Assembly: GCA_948474755.1 (NCBI GenBank)
Contig: CAOLHI010001036.1
Span: forward strand, 372,001 to 436,000
DNA length: 64,000 nucleotides
Source of the DNA: Ctenosaura bakeri
Taxonomy: Eukaryota; Chordata; Lepidosauria; Squamata; Iguanidae
Reading direction: 5' to 3'
Shown: piece after piece, positions 23,972 through 34,740 of the stretch
Position numbering within the stretch: the stretch's first letter is position 1
Layout: each line of letters starts with the position of its first letter
Notes under the pieces: model-generated
The model's database searches: none
The model's input: the letters and a program-made list of their open reading frames with translations, nothing else
What the model was told of the DNA's origin: nothing
Position numbers and translations under genes: made by a program

Positions 23972-25204
23972 GCCTGAGTTCTTGCAATGGAGATGTAACT
24001 CAGGCGCATAGTTGCATTAGTGCACCCCCCCTTCCCCACAAAAGACACATTTTCAGTGTGTCAGCACCCCTAAGATGTGTATTTCTATGTTGGTGAAGAG
24101 TGGTGGCAGCAACAGAGATACAACCAGCTGTTTTCCTTCAGCTGGATGCACTGTGACAAAGCACCCTTAGGCATCTCTAGAAGGTTCTCAGGAAGTGTTT
24201 GAGGATGACATTAATAGTACGTGCCCATCAGAAAGAAAATAGTTGGGCATATATCTGCTGCTCCCCCTGCACATACACACTGCCTATTAACACAAAATGG
24301 CTGTCTGGAGAAGGGGGGCGTGCTGAAAAGGTGGCTTTTGGTGGTATTTTGGTTGGTGAGAACACAATCTCCTCCTTTTCAGTGATCAAAAAGGTAGGTT
24401 ATTATGGACAGATCATTAATAGTATGCTAGTAATTTAGCCCAATGTTGTAAACTCTGGCTTTCCTTGGCTCAGGTACAATTTTGGCCTTGCTCCATCCCA
24501 GCCAGAGTCTGTTTGTAACAGTCAATCTTGGGGCAGATTTGAAGAGGTGTTTTCTGTATCTGAGTCAAAAAGCAGCAGAAGAAATTGTCTTTTGCACTCC
24601 CGCTCCCCCTGAAAAAAAGAATATTCTGTAGATTATGTGTTGAATAATTTCTGCATATGGTTTGTAGTGAATTCTTCACATCAAAAGTGTCCTAGGATGC
24701 TACATCTGTGAGTGTGGGAAAAGGGGCACATATGCACCCTAAGGGGAAAATAATGAGGCTATGCAAATGGAGAAGCCTGTTCCTTCTTGAAACTATTGAT
24801 TGACTTTTCCTTTTGCTGCTTGGAGAAAGGAGCGGAAATTCAAGGAGGCCATCTTGGGTTGGCTGTGAACTGATAATTTCCCATCTTACCTTGTAAAATT
24901 ACAATCAGACATTTTCCAGGAATTATAAATGGCTTTGGTTTTGCTCCCAGATAACACTCCCCCGTACTGCTTTCTTATAGAAGGCTATTATTATCTCATG
25001 AGGTCATAAGTGGATTGCTCGTAGACACAATCGCCTAAGAAATGATGGATTTGGAGATGGCTAAATGAAGTCATTTCATTGCTGAGATGAACCAAGCACT
25101 TTCCTCATTGTCTTTGTAAAGTGGAATTGCAGTTTTAACCTTGACTTGCTTGTTAAAGGGCCCTGAATCTGAAACAGGCACACACACACACAGGGAAGGA
25201 GGGA
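23972..25204. other. No gene seen; candidate conserved non-coding block
   Basis: Unique-looking DNA. Positions 24740-25080 lack repeats. The frames at 24199-24438 and 24470-24679 have no recognised domain. Confidence 0.4.
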
Positions 25205-25622
25205 GGCCTTTTTCGCATGGCATTTGCCATGCAAAAGGGCTCCTGGAACGTCACACGATTGTAAGGAGTGATCTGCATGATGCACTCACAATTGCGCAAT
25301 GCTACAGGGTAGGGCAGGCACTGCTCTCACACTTTTTTTATTTTCCGCTTTCAGCCGGAAATGGTGCACAACTGTGCATTGCTCCAGGGCCCTGCATGCA
25401 CTTGCCGTGAGTGCGGAGCCTCTGGAGCCACAGCGGTTGCACTTCCTGCCCCAGCGCAGCCTGGGAAACTCCCAGGCTGTGCTGCGGAAGGAAAAGGTGG
25501 GGCTCTCAGGCTGCCTGCTCAGGAGCAGGCAGCTTATGCAGAGCTGAAGCAGTGGGAACACGAGAGCCTCTTGCTGGAGCCTGCTTGTGCAAACCCTGCA
25601 CCCCAGCTCCGTGAAAAGGTGG
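25205..25622 (-). mobile_element. GC-rich non-autonomous DNA element, family D copy 1
   Basis: Left end GGCCTTTTTCGCATGG, then the palindrome GGCATTTGCCATGC. The right end GTGAAAAGGTGG is degraded. A hairpin with arms ATTTTCCGCT and AGCCGGAAAT lies at 25340-25362, the same position and type as in family C. On the minus strand a GC-donor-like GGCAAGTGC sits where C copies have GGTAAGTGC. About 418 bp, non-coding; the overlapping frames are compositional. Confidence 0.7.
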
Positions 25623-26460
25623 ATTGTGGAGAGGGCCAGAGAGAGGGGGGAAAGTAGACTCTCCTTTATTAATACATGCCTATAGATTGGGACAAATCTC
25701 ACTGTGCAGAAGATGACTGTGGCCAGTTCCTCCAACCCTGATTATCAGCTTATTCAAACCACCAGAGCCATTTGTAGAGCATTAACAGGTCTATTTATTG
25801 GACTGAATTCTCCTTACAAAGCAGCAAATGGTCCATGCTAGCAAGATCTGCTCTAACCATCATTTAGTTCAGAAGGTCTACCTCCCTTTGCCTAGGTTGT
25901 GTCTCATTAGCTCGGCAGGGAGGCAGAGCATTATGTATTAACTCCTCTTGCCCCATACTTTCCTTTCTCTTCAGGTCTATTTGACATCATTTCCAGACTG
26001 GACACGGCTCTAATTTCCTTTCATTCCAGGCTTGAAGGCTCTGAATTTAGTGCTAATTCCATTATAACCAATTTCTCTCCCCCATCCCATTTTCCACAGT
26101 ATGGACAAGCGGAAACTATTGCACCTTAGAGTTACACTAGAAATCGTCTTGAATTCCTCAGTTTTACTTTTGCATTTCTTTCTCCGTTCCCAATTAATCT
26201 ATGTTTTCAGCTTTTCTGTTTTTTAATCTACCAACAAGTTTGATGAGGTCTTTTGACTTTGATTTGACAAAAAATAAGGAGCCTCAAAATATCAATGTTT
26301 TTTTGGTTTCCTTGGACTCGCATAACTAATTTATTTGCAGAAAATGCATGGATAGTTTTCATGCAAAGCATTATTGCTTTTTTATTTTTTTTAAAAAAAG
26401 TCGAAGCTTTGAATGGATTGTTTCCAGCTTTTCAACCAACCAGGCAGTCTTTTCTATGCT
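25623..26460. other. No gene seen
   Basis: Unique-looking sequence with no supported feature. Confidence 0.45.
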
Positions 26461-26489
26461 TTTGTGTGTGTGTGTGTGTGTGTGTGTGG
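26461..26489. repeat. (TG)n microsatellite
   Basis: About 13 consecutive GT units. Confidence 0.95.
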
Positions 26490-26504
26490 TTTAGAAAAGA
26501 AGGT

Positions 26505-26745
26505 GCTTTACTCAATGTTCAGTTTTGTTCATTTTGTATCACTTTCTGGCTTCATCCCATGAAGTCCTAGGATTTGTAGTTTGGTCAAATGCCTAGAACA
26601 CTGCTAAGGAGTTCTAGTCTACTGCCTTGTAACTACAGCAGAATATTCTTTCAGTTGCCAAACTACTAATCTCAAAATTCCGTATGATGAAGTCAGGGCA
26701 TTTAAAGTAGAACCAAACTGTTGTAACTGTATAGTGTGGACATCC
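26505..26745. mobile_element. Old palindromic MITE, A-like
   Basis: The left side has TTCATCCCATGAAGTCCTAG and GATTTGTAGTTTGGTC. The right side has TTGCCAAACTACTAATCTCA, CCGTATGATGAAGTCAG and GTATAGTGTGGACATCC. Degenerate inverted repeat, non-coding. Confidence 0.6.
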
Positions 26746-27164
26746 TCCTTGCCTTATTGGGAATGAGAAAACTGATAAATATTCAGATAAATATATTTTC
26801 CATCCTTTTTTACCTTTCTCCCACCTACCCACCTAAGCATGATTTGTCTCTTTTCATTAACTCCCCCATTAATTTTGTTTTATCCAAAATTTCACACATC
26901 TACAACATCCAGACCCCATCACCTTTTCTTTCTTTTCATGTCTTATTTTCTCAAACAATCATTCATTTGCATTTGAAGGCTGAGGGGAAATCTTTATCCA
27001 CCTGTGTGTAGTCTCCTATTGCAGGAAGGCTTTCAGTGACCTTATGCTATGGGTGGTACTGCTCATATAAAAAGTTGTAGAGACACAAATAACAGGGAAG
27101 AAACATCCACCGTCTGAAACTCTTATCTATGAACATTCATACATCCACATTCATATTCACATGT

Positions 27165-27190
27165 AATGTGTGTGTGTGTGTGTGTGTGCA
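27165..27190. repeat. (TG)n microsatellite
   Basis: About 12 TG units. Confidence 0.95.
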
Positions 27191-27850
27191 CATGCATACA
27201 CATAGGCAAACACAGTTTTACACAAAGAAAAGAGGACATATACCATTGTCTCACATATATTCACCAACTCTCTACACACTACCACCCATATGACTTGCCC
27301 TCCAGGGACAGAAATCTTCAACAATTTCATCCTAACACACATGAATGACCAATTTCCCCTGTTTTCTCCTTACGTCAAGAGGAAATAAATATTTCTGTGT
27401 AGTTTTTAGCCAGTTCTTACACTACTCAAAGTGTCTGGGGAAATTATTCTGTGCAGAGAGGCACATGGGTTTCCTGCATGAAAATTGTGTGGTTTTGTGC
27501 CTTAAAATGTTTTTTCTTCTGTGTTAAAAACAATGTTTCCAGGGGGAAAAAAAGTTTTGTGCTAATTTTGTGTGTGTATGTGTGCACGCACACACACACA
27601 CACATGCCTGCACATGCACAGGTTTAGGAAGACATGCTTTTTGCACAAACCCCAGATGTGTTTCTGGAAACAGTGGTTAATTGTGGGGGGGGGGCATTGT
27701 TTACAGAAACATGATTTGTTTCACAAAAATCCAAAAACTAAGCACAACCCCACATGAGTTTTTGGAAAAGTGTGTGTGTGCTTGAAAGAACTTAATTTTA
27801 ATAATTGTTTTTGTTTTGGGAATAAAAACCCCACAATTTCCATGCCAAAA
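27191..27850. other. No gene seen; inverted TG/CA tract
   Basis: Unique-looking DNA with a palindromic microsatellite at 27568-27604, where a TG-rich arm meets a CA-rich arm around TGCACGCA, and a G run near 27685. Confidence 0.5.
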
Positions 27851-27906
27851 AAGGAGGAGGAGGAGGAGGAGGAGGAGGAGAAGTAGTAGTAGTAGTAGAA
27901 GTAGTA
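27851..27906. repeat. (GGA)n-(GTA)n trinucleotide repeat
   Basis: About ten AGG units followed by AGT/GTA units. The poly-Leu and poly-Arg frames here come from this repeat. Confidence 0.95.
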
Positions 27907-27997
27907 TTTTCACACAAAGTCCGACCTGTATTCCTTTGCTGGATAATTTCTCCAAAGATTTTAGTATGTACAAATTCTGGATGAAAACTGCACAGAA

Positions 27998-28442
27998 TTA
28001 TTGCTTAAAAGACTGCAATGGAACCTTAAAAACAGCACCACACAGCAATAAAAGGCCATCCTCATCAATTTCTGAAAGTCTGATGGCATAAAAATGTTTC
28101 AGCTTGCTGATGAAAGGAGAGCAAGGATGGGGCCATCCTTGCCTGCCATGAGAGGGAGTTCCAAAGTCTGGGGACACCCACTGAGAAACTGCTCTCTCTT
28201 GTTCCCACCAAACAAGCCTGAGAAGATGGTGGGAAAGAGAGAGAGAGAGAGGCCTTTCCAAAGAATCTTAGAGCTCTAATGGGTTCATAAAGGAAGACAC
28301 AGTTCTTCAAATAACCTGGATCCAAGCCATATAGAATTGGCTTCAGTGGGAGACTTTTTCCAAACACAGTTGCAATACAATATGTTTTATCCTGCTTGAG
28401 TACCAGGTCCAAATGGCTGCTTTCCTGTTCTCTCTGCATCAT
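27998..28442 (-). pseudogene. L2-like LINE C-terminal remnant
   Basis: The 125-residue minus-strand frame (28442 down to 28065) ends with VGVPRLWNSLSWQARMAPSL, then LSFHQQAETFLCH. This fits the C-terminal LWNSLPxxxRxAPSLxxF signature of L2-clade RTs. A paralogous copy with VPTLWNSFPWEAGLGPSLLT is at 58261-58575. The RT core is absent (5'-truncated). The upstream part of this frame is unlike L2 sequences I know, so another CR1/L2 relative is possible. Confidence 0.65.
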
Positions 28443-28492
28443 TTTTTCAAGATCTCAGAGTGCTATGAATAAAAGCTATGGAAGGTTACTAA

Positions 28493-28678
28493 GCAAACCA
28501 CACTACACTGTTATAGTGTTTCTATTCCACTTTCAACATCCTATGGAATCTTGGAGTTTGCAGTGTAGGGGGAAGCATTTAGAAGTCTTAACCAGAGGGC
28601 TCTTCAGCTTCAGTAAACTGCAATTCTGGGGACTGAAAATGGAATAATAGCACTATGGCAGTGCAGTGCAGAAAGGCC
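28493..28678. mobile_element. Palindromic MITE, family A
   Basis: CTACACTGTTATAGTG, then CTATTCCACTTTCAACATCC, is matched on the right by GAAAATGGAATAATAGCAC, with the end GCAGAAAGGCC. Core TTAGAAGTCTTAACCAGAGG. Left boundary approximate. Confidence 0.75.
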
Positions 28679-30134
28679 TAAAGATGCAGAAAACTAAATG
28701 GAGACAAGCTCCATGAGCTAATAGATGGTCAGTTATTTACTCCTTTAAAAAGCCTACCATGTTTCAACCTATATGAGAAAAGGTTTTCACTTCAGGGGCT
28801 AAAAACAGAACACAAATACAAATGTATATATATATATATATATATATATATTTAAAAAAGACAGGAAACAGTAAAATAACCATATCCTATAAAAACACCT
28901 AAGATTACATTATTTGTCATAAACATACATACCATTCAATAGAAATTTCTGGAGTCATAGACAACACTCTTCAAAATGCTGGGCAATTAAATATTAAAAG
29001 AACTGTATACATCTTTTTGTTATTTGTATGTATCTCAGATAACCCTTAAAAAGGAAGAGCCAACAGTATGTGCTGAAATCAGTCACAAGAATATCTGATG
29101 CCAGCAAACAGGGCAATTACTCAGCTTGTTAATTATTTGATATTATCATCATTCTATACTGCTTTTATATTAGAGATTTTAAGTCCAGATATTCATTCAG
29201 GCCTGAGACTCCAGCGCCTCAGACCCAGCCAACATGGCATATGGCAAAAAGCCCATTGATGTGGAGTCATTATCTGTCAATGTATTTCAGCCAAGTGCAT
29301 CAGCCTAGGGTTTCTACAGGTAAGGAAAGTGATCACCTGGATTGTTTGTCACTATTTGCCCAGGGAGAAAATAACTTTGTATTACTTGGGCAAGCAAGCC
29401 AAACTGTAGGAGCGGCAGAAACAAGATCGCAATGGGCTAATTCAAAAATCAGAGATTTGCAAGTGTTTTGCTAGCTATTTCTTCACAGGATGTCAGTGTG
29501 TACACTGCCAGGGATGTGCTTTAAAATGCACAAAACTGCTAGATGCTGTTTGTTAGGAAAGGTCAGTAGTTGGGTAAACACAACACTTCCGTGGGGTGGA
29601 AAACATCTGATCCCCCTGCGTGAATGACAACTGATGTAATTAATTGAATAGATATGTTGTACTTTTGTGTTATGAATATAAAAGATGCAAAAGGTGTTGC
29701 CCTACTTCTAAAAAAAAAAAAAGTGAACAAATCTTTTGTTCATCACAAAGCTAACAGCATAGATTTCTCCAAGATAAAGCCTCCATAAAGAGTGGTGGTT
29801 CTAAAAACTCCCTTTGCTATCTATTCAATATAGGACTGGGTTTCATAGCAACCGTAGTTTCTCTCTGAGACTTCTTTGTCAAGAAACATGCAAAAGTGAC
29901 ACAGTGAAAAGAGCATATTAGTTAATAAAGTTCAGGTCATGCTTACCCAACGTTTCTGCTCTGTCAGAGTTTGAACAGAATAAAGGAGGGGAGGGGCTGT
30001 AGATAAAGTTATTTTTCGATCCTTATTGGTATCACAGACGATTTGGGAGTTTAGAAGAGGAGGAAATTATCCATTTTATTTCCTGCTGAATAGTTTTCAA
30101 CCCTGTTTTTTAACTTATATTAGAAAGTGCTGTT
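28679..30134. other. No gene seen; (TA)n repeat
   Basis: Unique-looking DNA with a (TA)n run of about 16 units at 28818-28850 and an A run near 29709-29721. Confidence 0.5.
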
Positions 30135-31139
30135 TCTTGTTGTCATTAACTGCCATCAAGTCATTTGTGGTTTATGGTGACCCTATGAATGAGAAACTTC
30201 CAAGTTACCCTAATCACCAACAGCACTGCTCAGGTCTTCTAGACTCAGGGCTGTGGTTCCCTTGATTGAGTCTGTCCATCAGTAATAAGCTCTTTCTCTT
30301 TTCCTACTGCCTTCTACCTTAACAAGCATTATTGTCTTTTCTAGTGAGTCATGTCTTCTTATGACATGTCCAAAGTACAACAGTCTCAGTGTAGTCATCT
30401 CAGCTTCTAGAGAGAATTAAAGCTTGATTTGCTCTAGGACCCACTTATTTGTATTTTTAGCAATCCCCAGTATCTGTAAAACTCTTCTCCAGGACTACAT
30501 TTCAAAGGATTTTATTTTCTTCCTATCTGCTTTCTACATTGTCCAGCTTTCACAACCATACTTATAGAAATTGCAAATATGATGGCCAGAACAATCCTAA
30601 CTTTAGCTTAGTAATGATGATATCTTTATACTTCAGGATCTCAGGATTCCTTCAAAGACCTACCCTTCCAGATCCTATTCTTTTTCTGATTTCTTCACTG
30701 CAGTCTCCATGCTGATTAATGACTGAGCCAAGGTATGGTCAATTGTCAACTATTTCAATGTCTTCATTATCTGCTTTATTTATGCAAATGGTTTGTGGTC
30801 ATTTTTTTGTTTTTTGTTTTCTTGATGCTCGGCTGTAAACCTGCTTTTGCACTTTCTTCCTTAATTTTCTTCAGTAATCATTCCAAGTCTTTGCTATTTT
30901 TAAAGTTGAAGGCTTTCACAGCCGGAATCCATAGGTTGTTGTGTGTTTTCCAGGCTTTGAGGCCATATTATATTAGTATTTTCTCCTGATGTTTAGCCTG
31001 CATTTCTGGCTGGCATCTTCAGAGGATCTGGTGGCATGGAAGTGAGACAGAGTATATATACTTGTGTATTCCCGCACGTATGATTTGGCCAAGTTCCTGG
31101 CCACACAATTACAAACCCATATTGAGCGAACCTCCCACC

Positions 31140-31925
31140 ATATCAACTCACTTTATAGAAAAGATCAGCAACCTCAAACTCAAACCCGGAGATAAACTGG
31201 TCAACTTTGATGTGGTCTCCCTGTTCACCAAAGTTCCCATAGTGAACACCATTGCACTCATCAACCAGATTTTTCCCAAAGACAACACGGTCCTGTTTCA
31301 ACCTTGTCTCACTATAAGCTACTTCCAGTGGGACAATGAGTTCTATGAGGTCACCATGGGAAGCATGCTCAGCCCCATGGTAGCAAATTTTTACATGAAC
31401 ACTTTGAAAAGCAAGCCTTGGAAACCACATCAAAAAGTCCACTTTATAGTTCCTTTATGTGGATGACGCTTTCACCATTTGGAGCCATGGAGAAGAACTG
31501 ACCATGTTTCTGGACCATCTGAACTACATCCACCCAAACATCTAATTTACCATGGAAAAAGAAAATGAAGGAAGACTACCATTTCTGGATGTCCCAGTCA
31601 TCTGCAAACCTAACCAACATTTGGTCCACACAGATTACAGAAAACCTACACACACTGACAGATACCTACATAAAAACTCCAACCATTACCAAGGACTAAA
31701 AAGGAGCACAATAAAAACTCTGATAGACCACACAAATGAATCTGTGAACCCCACCTCCTAAAAGATGGACTGAATCATCTAAATTGGGCTTTACAGACCA
31801 ATGATTACTCTGGTTCAGACATCAGAAGAGCCTCAAGACCTGGAAAAAACCACAGAAGTGAAGATAAGCAGCCAACCAAAGGGAATGTATTTTTACCATA
31901 CATCAAAGGGATCACTGACCACATA
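31140..31925 (+). pseudogene. PLE reverse transcriptase remnant (motifs A-C and thumb)
   Basis: The first frame (31062-31466) contains LVNFDVVSLFTKVP, motif A with its catalytic Asp, at about 31200-31235, and MGSMLSPMVANFYM, motif B, at about 31356-31397. Motif C, FLYVDDAFTIW with the YVDD box, is at 31450-31482 but in a different frame, so a frameshift lies between about 31400 and 31450. A TAA stop follows near 31541. The next frame (31552-31761) has GRLPFLDVPV and HTDYRKPTHTDRYLHKNSNH, the conserved PLE segment after the palm. Family: Penelope RT, related to telomerase RT. Inactive; the downstream thumb runs into the inserted element at 31926. Confidence 0.85.
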
Positions 31926-32381
31926 GGCCATTTCTGCACGGGACGAGGGAATCACCCCATGACGCTACTCACCAGACTTTTGGGCTCCCCGGTCTGGTCT
32001 ACGCTTCTCTAGAGCAGCGCATGGCCGCTGCTCCGCACTCTTCCAGGGACGGAAATGGCGGCTTCTGGTTGGCCGAGGGTCTCAACCAACCACTGAAGCT
32101 CGCCAGCCTAAAGCCCACCCCCGGCAGATCGCAGGCTTGCACCAATGCAAGCCTGCGAATCTGTATATGGGAACAGGCTCACAGTGGCACGCTCTGTGCT
32201 TTTGAAAGACCTGTTTTTAGCGGTCTTTCAAAAGCACGCTGGACGACCACTTGGGGTTGTTCTGGAGCGGGCTGGGATGAGGATCTACATTAAGTAGGTC
32301 TGACCCAGTCCACTCCCAGGTGCAGACGTCCTCCTTGGAGGATGCTCTGCCCCGTGTTAAAAACCTTGTGTGGAAATGGCC
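31926..32381 (-). mobile_element. GC-rich non-autonomous DNA element, family B copy 3, inside PLE
   Basis: Ends GGCCATTTCTGCACG and TGTGGAAATGGCC with a perfect ATA duplication (31923-31925 and 32382-32384). 456 bp, reverse orientation. Reading the plus strand: donor-like ACTCACCAG (complement CTG|GTGAGT, 31967-31975), YY1-like GGAAATGGCGGCTTC (32051-32065), hairpin 32067-32091, 26-bp hairpin 32131-32156, and a perfect 16-bp-arm hairpin 32196-32211/32222-32237. This is the youngest layer of the nest here. Confidence 0.88.
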
Positions 32382-32499
32382 ATAGGGAAAGTGAAGAAGA
32401 AACATAACCTCCAAACAATCTACAGACTGACCAAGAAAATTCAACAAATGCTACATTCAGCAAAGGACAAGAAAGATTTTCTAACTTCTGCTAGAGTTT

Positions 32500-32835
32500 A
32501 CTGCATACCTTGCAGCTGTGAGTAGGTCAACATAGGGACCACAAAATGCAACATCAGAACATGAATTAAAGAACATGAAAGACACTGCAGACTGATCCAT
32601 CCAGAAAAATCAGCAGTAGCAGAACATGTTATAAACCAACCTAGACACAGAATGATATTTAAAAACACAGAAATTCTGGACCATTCTGACAACTACTATG
32701 TCAGACTATATAAAGAGGCCATTGAAATCCACATACACATGGACAATTTCAACAGGAAAGAAGAAACTTGGAACGTAAACAAAATTTGGCTACCAGTGCT
32801 GAAGAACACTAAAATCAAAATTCAAAAACAGGCCA
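32500..32835 (+). pseudogene. PLE GIY-YIG endonuclease remnant
   Basis: The translation has VYCIPCSCE near 32515, corresponding to the GVYxIPC start of PLE endonucleases, then VNIGTTK in place of the YIGxT motif, and IKEHERHCRLIHPEKSAVAE, interrupted by an in-frame TAG and TGA. The open part from 32652 reads DHSDNYYVRLYKEAIEIHIH, then NKIWLPVL, the usual C-terminal end. Located downstream of the RT, as expected. Confidence 0.82.
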
Positions 32836-33159
32836 ATGGACACCACCCAGACTCTGGGGGTCCCGCTACAGGAAACAATACAATGGATTGCTAATGTACT
32901 TAATGCACCATTATGCATATCCCCTGATTAACAATACAACCCTGGGGGTTATCCCATTTAACAATATACCATCACACAGGCCAACTGTAACACATGCAAA
33001 TTGCTTCCTCCCACCCAGAGACTACACAATTATATATACTCTGTCTCACTTCCATGCCCTCAGATCCTCTGAAGATGCCAGCCACAGACGCAGGTGAAAC
33101 ATCAGGACAAAATACTAATAGAACACAGCCTCAAAGCCCGAAAAACCCACAGCAACCTA

Positions 33160-34034
33160 TCCTTGCTATTTTCGCTTATTAGTATGTCATCTGCATATCT
33201 TAAATGGTTGATTTTTTCCTCCAATTTACATGCTCCCTTCCTCCAAGTCTAATCCTGCTTTATGTATGATAGTTGCAGTGTACAAATTAAATAAATAGGG
33301 TGATAAAATACAGCCTTGTCTGGCCATCTTGCCAACTGGAAACCATTATGTTTCTCCATATTCTGATCCAGTGTTAGCATCTTGTCCTGAGTACAGGTTA
33401 CATATCAGGACAATCAAATGAGACACATCCATTTCTTTAAGAATGATCCATAATTTTTCATGATCTACACAATCAATGGCTTTGCTATAATCCATAAAGC
33501 ATTGGCTGATTTCTTTCAGAAATTATTTGATGCATTCCATTACCCAATATATTTTGCAATATGAGCCCTAGTGCCTTTTCTTTAACTGAACCTAGCTCAG
33601 ATATCTGACACTTCTTGCTCCATATAGGGTAAAAGTCTTTGCTGTAGAATTTGGAACATCACTTTGCTTGCAGGGGAAATTAGTGCAACGGTCCTTTGGT
33701 TCCTGAAATCACTATTGTCTTCTTCTTGGACACTGGAATGTATGTTGAACATTTCTAGTCTAGGCCATTGTTTTGCTTTCCATATTTGTTGACAGATTTT
33801 AGTTAGAACTGGGGTAGATTCTGTCTTGATATCTTGATATCTTGATATTTTGGTATCTATTGGTATATCATCTCTTCCTGGTGATGCATTTCTCCCAGAC
33901 GCTCCGAGTGCTTTCTAAAATTGTAGGTTCATTTTCATATGATTCTCCCATGAATGAATCTGTCATTCTTTCTTCTCTTTTATATAGTTTTTCACTGTAC
34001 TGTCCCCATCTTCTTTTTATTTGTACTTGGTCAT
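33160..34034 (-). pseudogene. BovB ORF2 reverse transcriptase remnant
   Basis: On the minus strand, about 33463-33504 reads MDYSKAIDCVDHE (RT motif A with catalytic Asp), and about 33280-33321 reads RQGCILSPYLFNLY (motif B). Both are diagnostic of RTE-BovB. The YADD region would have lain near 33170, at the point where the PLE inserted. Frameshifts separate the segments. Confidence 0.85.
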
Positions 34035-34578
34035 TGTCCTATCTCAGCCCTGGCACAGCAGATAAATCAAACAAAGCAAACGGAATATCTTCCAGCTTGT
34101 TACTGGCTTCCAGGCATTAAGCAAGGAGTCATAAATAAAGTCCAACATAAACAAAGTCCAGCAGGGTTTCACAGCAAGGGAGTGTCCAAGGTCAATCTGA
34201 GCTTTTGTCAAGGCATCCAGCAAGGTAGTAGGTTAGATAAGCTCTGACAACTCATGGAGGGGAAGGATGGCAGCTAAACAGGCCTAAAGCCTAGCGTAGT
34301 TGTGCCTTGATTGATAGTTGCTGATTATAAATTCTGAGAAAGTGACCCTGGGTCTCTCTTTGTGCTGTGTGAAGCTGGGTCTAGGTAAGTGTTCTTCTGT
34401 ATCTGAAGAGGCAGGACTCCCTGTTGGAGCTGGCACTGCCCTCTGTTCTGTTTCTGGCACTGTAACCTCTTTCTGTACAGCAGCTCCTGGCATGCCCCCT
34501 GTTTCAGTCTCTGGCATGCCCTCTGCTTCAGACTCTGAGTCAGAGTCCATGCTCTGGAAGCAGGGCATGACAGCCACA
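34035..34578 (-). mobile_element. Solo LTR inside BovB
   Basis: On the minus strand it begins TGTGGCTGTCATGCCC and ends GAGATAGGACA (TG...CA). The flanks TCAT (34031-34034) and TAAT (34579-34582) fit a 4-bp duplication with one change. BovB resumes directly after it with TGCTGGTCATAGAGCATTCC. 544 bp with no internal region. Positions 34380-34570 contain an acidic Ser/Glu/Pro-rich frame, as in the LTR at 16577, suggesting related families. Gypsy-like by resemblance; boundaries good to a few bases. Confidence 0.7.
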
Positions 34579-34740
34579 TAATGTGTTTTCCTGCTGGTCA
34601 TAGAGCATTCCCATTCTTGGTTTAAATTTCTCTTTTATTTCTCAGATCCTGTGGAAGAGGTCTCTTGGTCTTCCTTTTTTGTTGTCAGGCTTTGCTTCTC
34701 TGCATTAATTATCATAGCAATCTGTGTCTTCCATGAAAGA

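Larger units (their letters stand above)
30901..33159 (+). mobile_element. Penelope-like element copy 2 inside BovB
   Basis: 2259 bp including a 456-bp DNA insertion. The target duplication TC(T/C)TTGCTATTTT (30888-30900 and 33160-33172) has one mismatch. It begins TAAAGTTGAAGGCTTTCACA (unique tail), then the terminal sequence with TGGCTGGCATCTTCAGAGGA (31005-31024) and GAGACAGAGTATATATAC. The right end carries the same in inverted orientation (GTATATATACTCTGTCTC... TCCTCTGAAGATGCCAGCCA). RT palm to thumb and a GIY-YIG remnant lie between them, with frameshifts and stops. 5'-truncated relative to a full PLE. Confidence 0.88.
30135..34740 (-). mobile_element. BovB (RTE) LINE with three nested insertions
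   Basis: BovB sequence occupies 30135-30900, 33160-34034 and 34579-34740 on the minus strand. The 3' end is at 30135 (tail CAAGTCATTTGTGGTTTATG then GTGACCCTATGAATGAG). A PLE (30901-33159) and an LTR (34035-34578) separate the pieces. Removing both gives one collinear 5'-truncated copy of about 1.8 kb. Coding remnants are described separately. BovB is an RTE-clade non-LTR retrotransposon, abundant in squamates and known for horizontal transfer to mammals. This copy is dead. Confidence 0.9.

Noticed and set aside
25286..25735. 149-residue frame and overlapping frames
   Set aside because: They cross the family D DNA element and its flank; no similarity recognised.
27701..28091. Poly-Leu and poly-Arg frames
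   Set aside because: Caused by the (GGA)n-(GTA)n repeat.
33842..34247. Plus-strand frames of 92-97 residues
   Set aside because: Antisense to BovB and running across the LTR junction.
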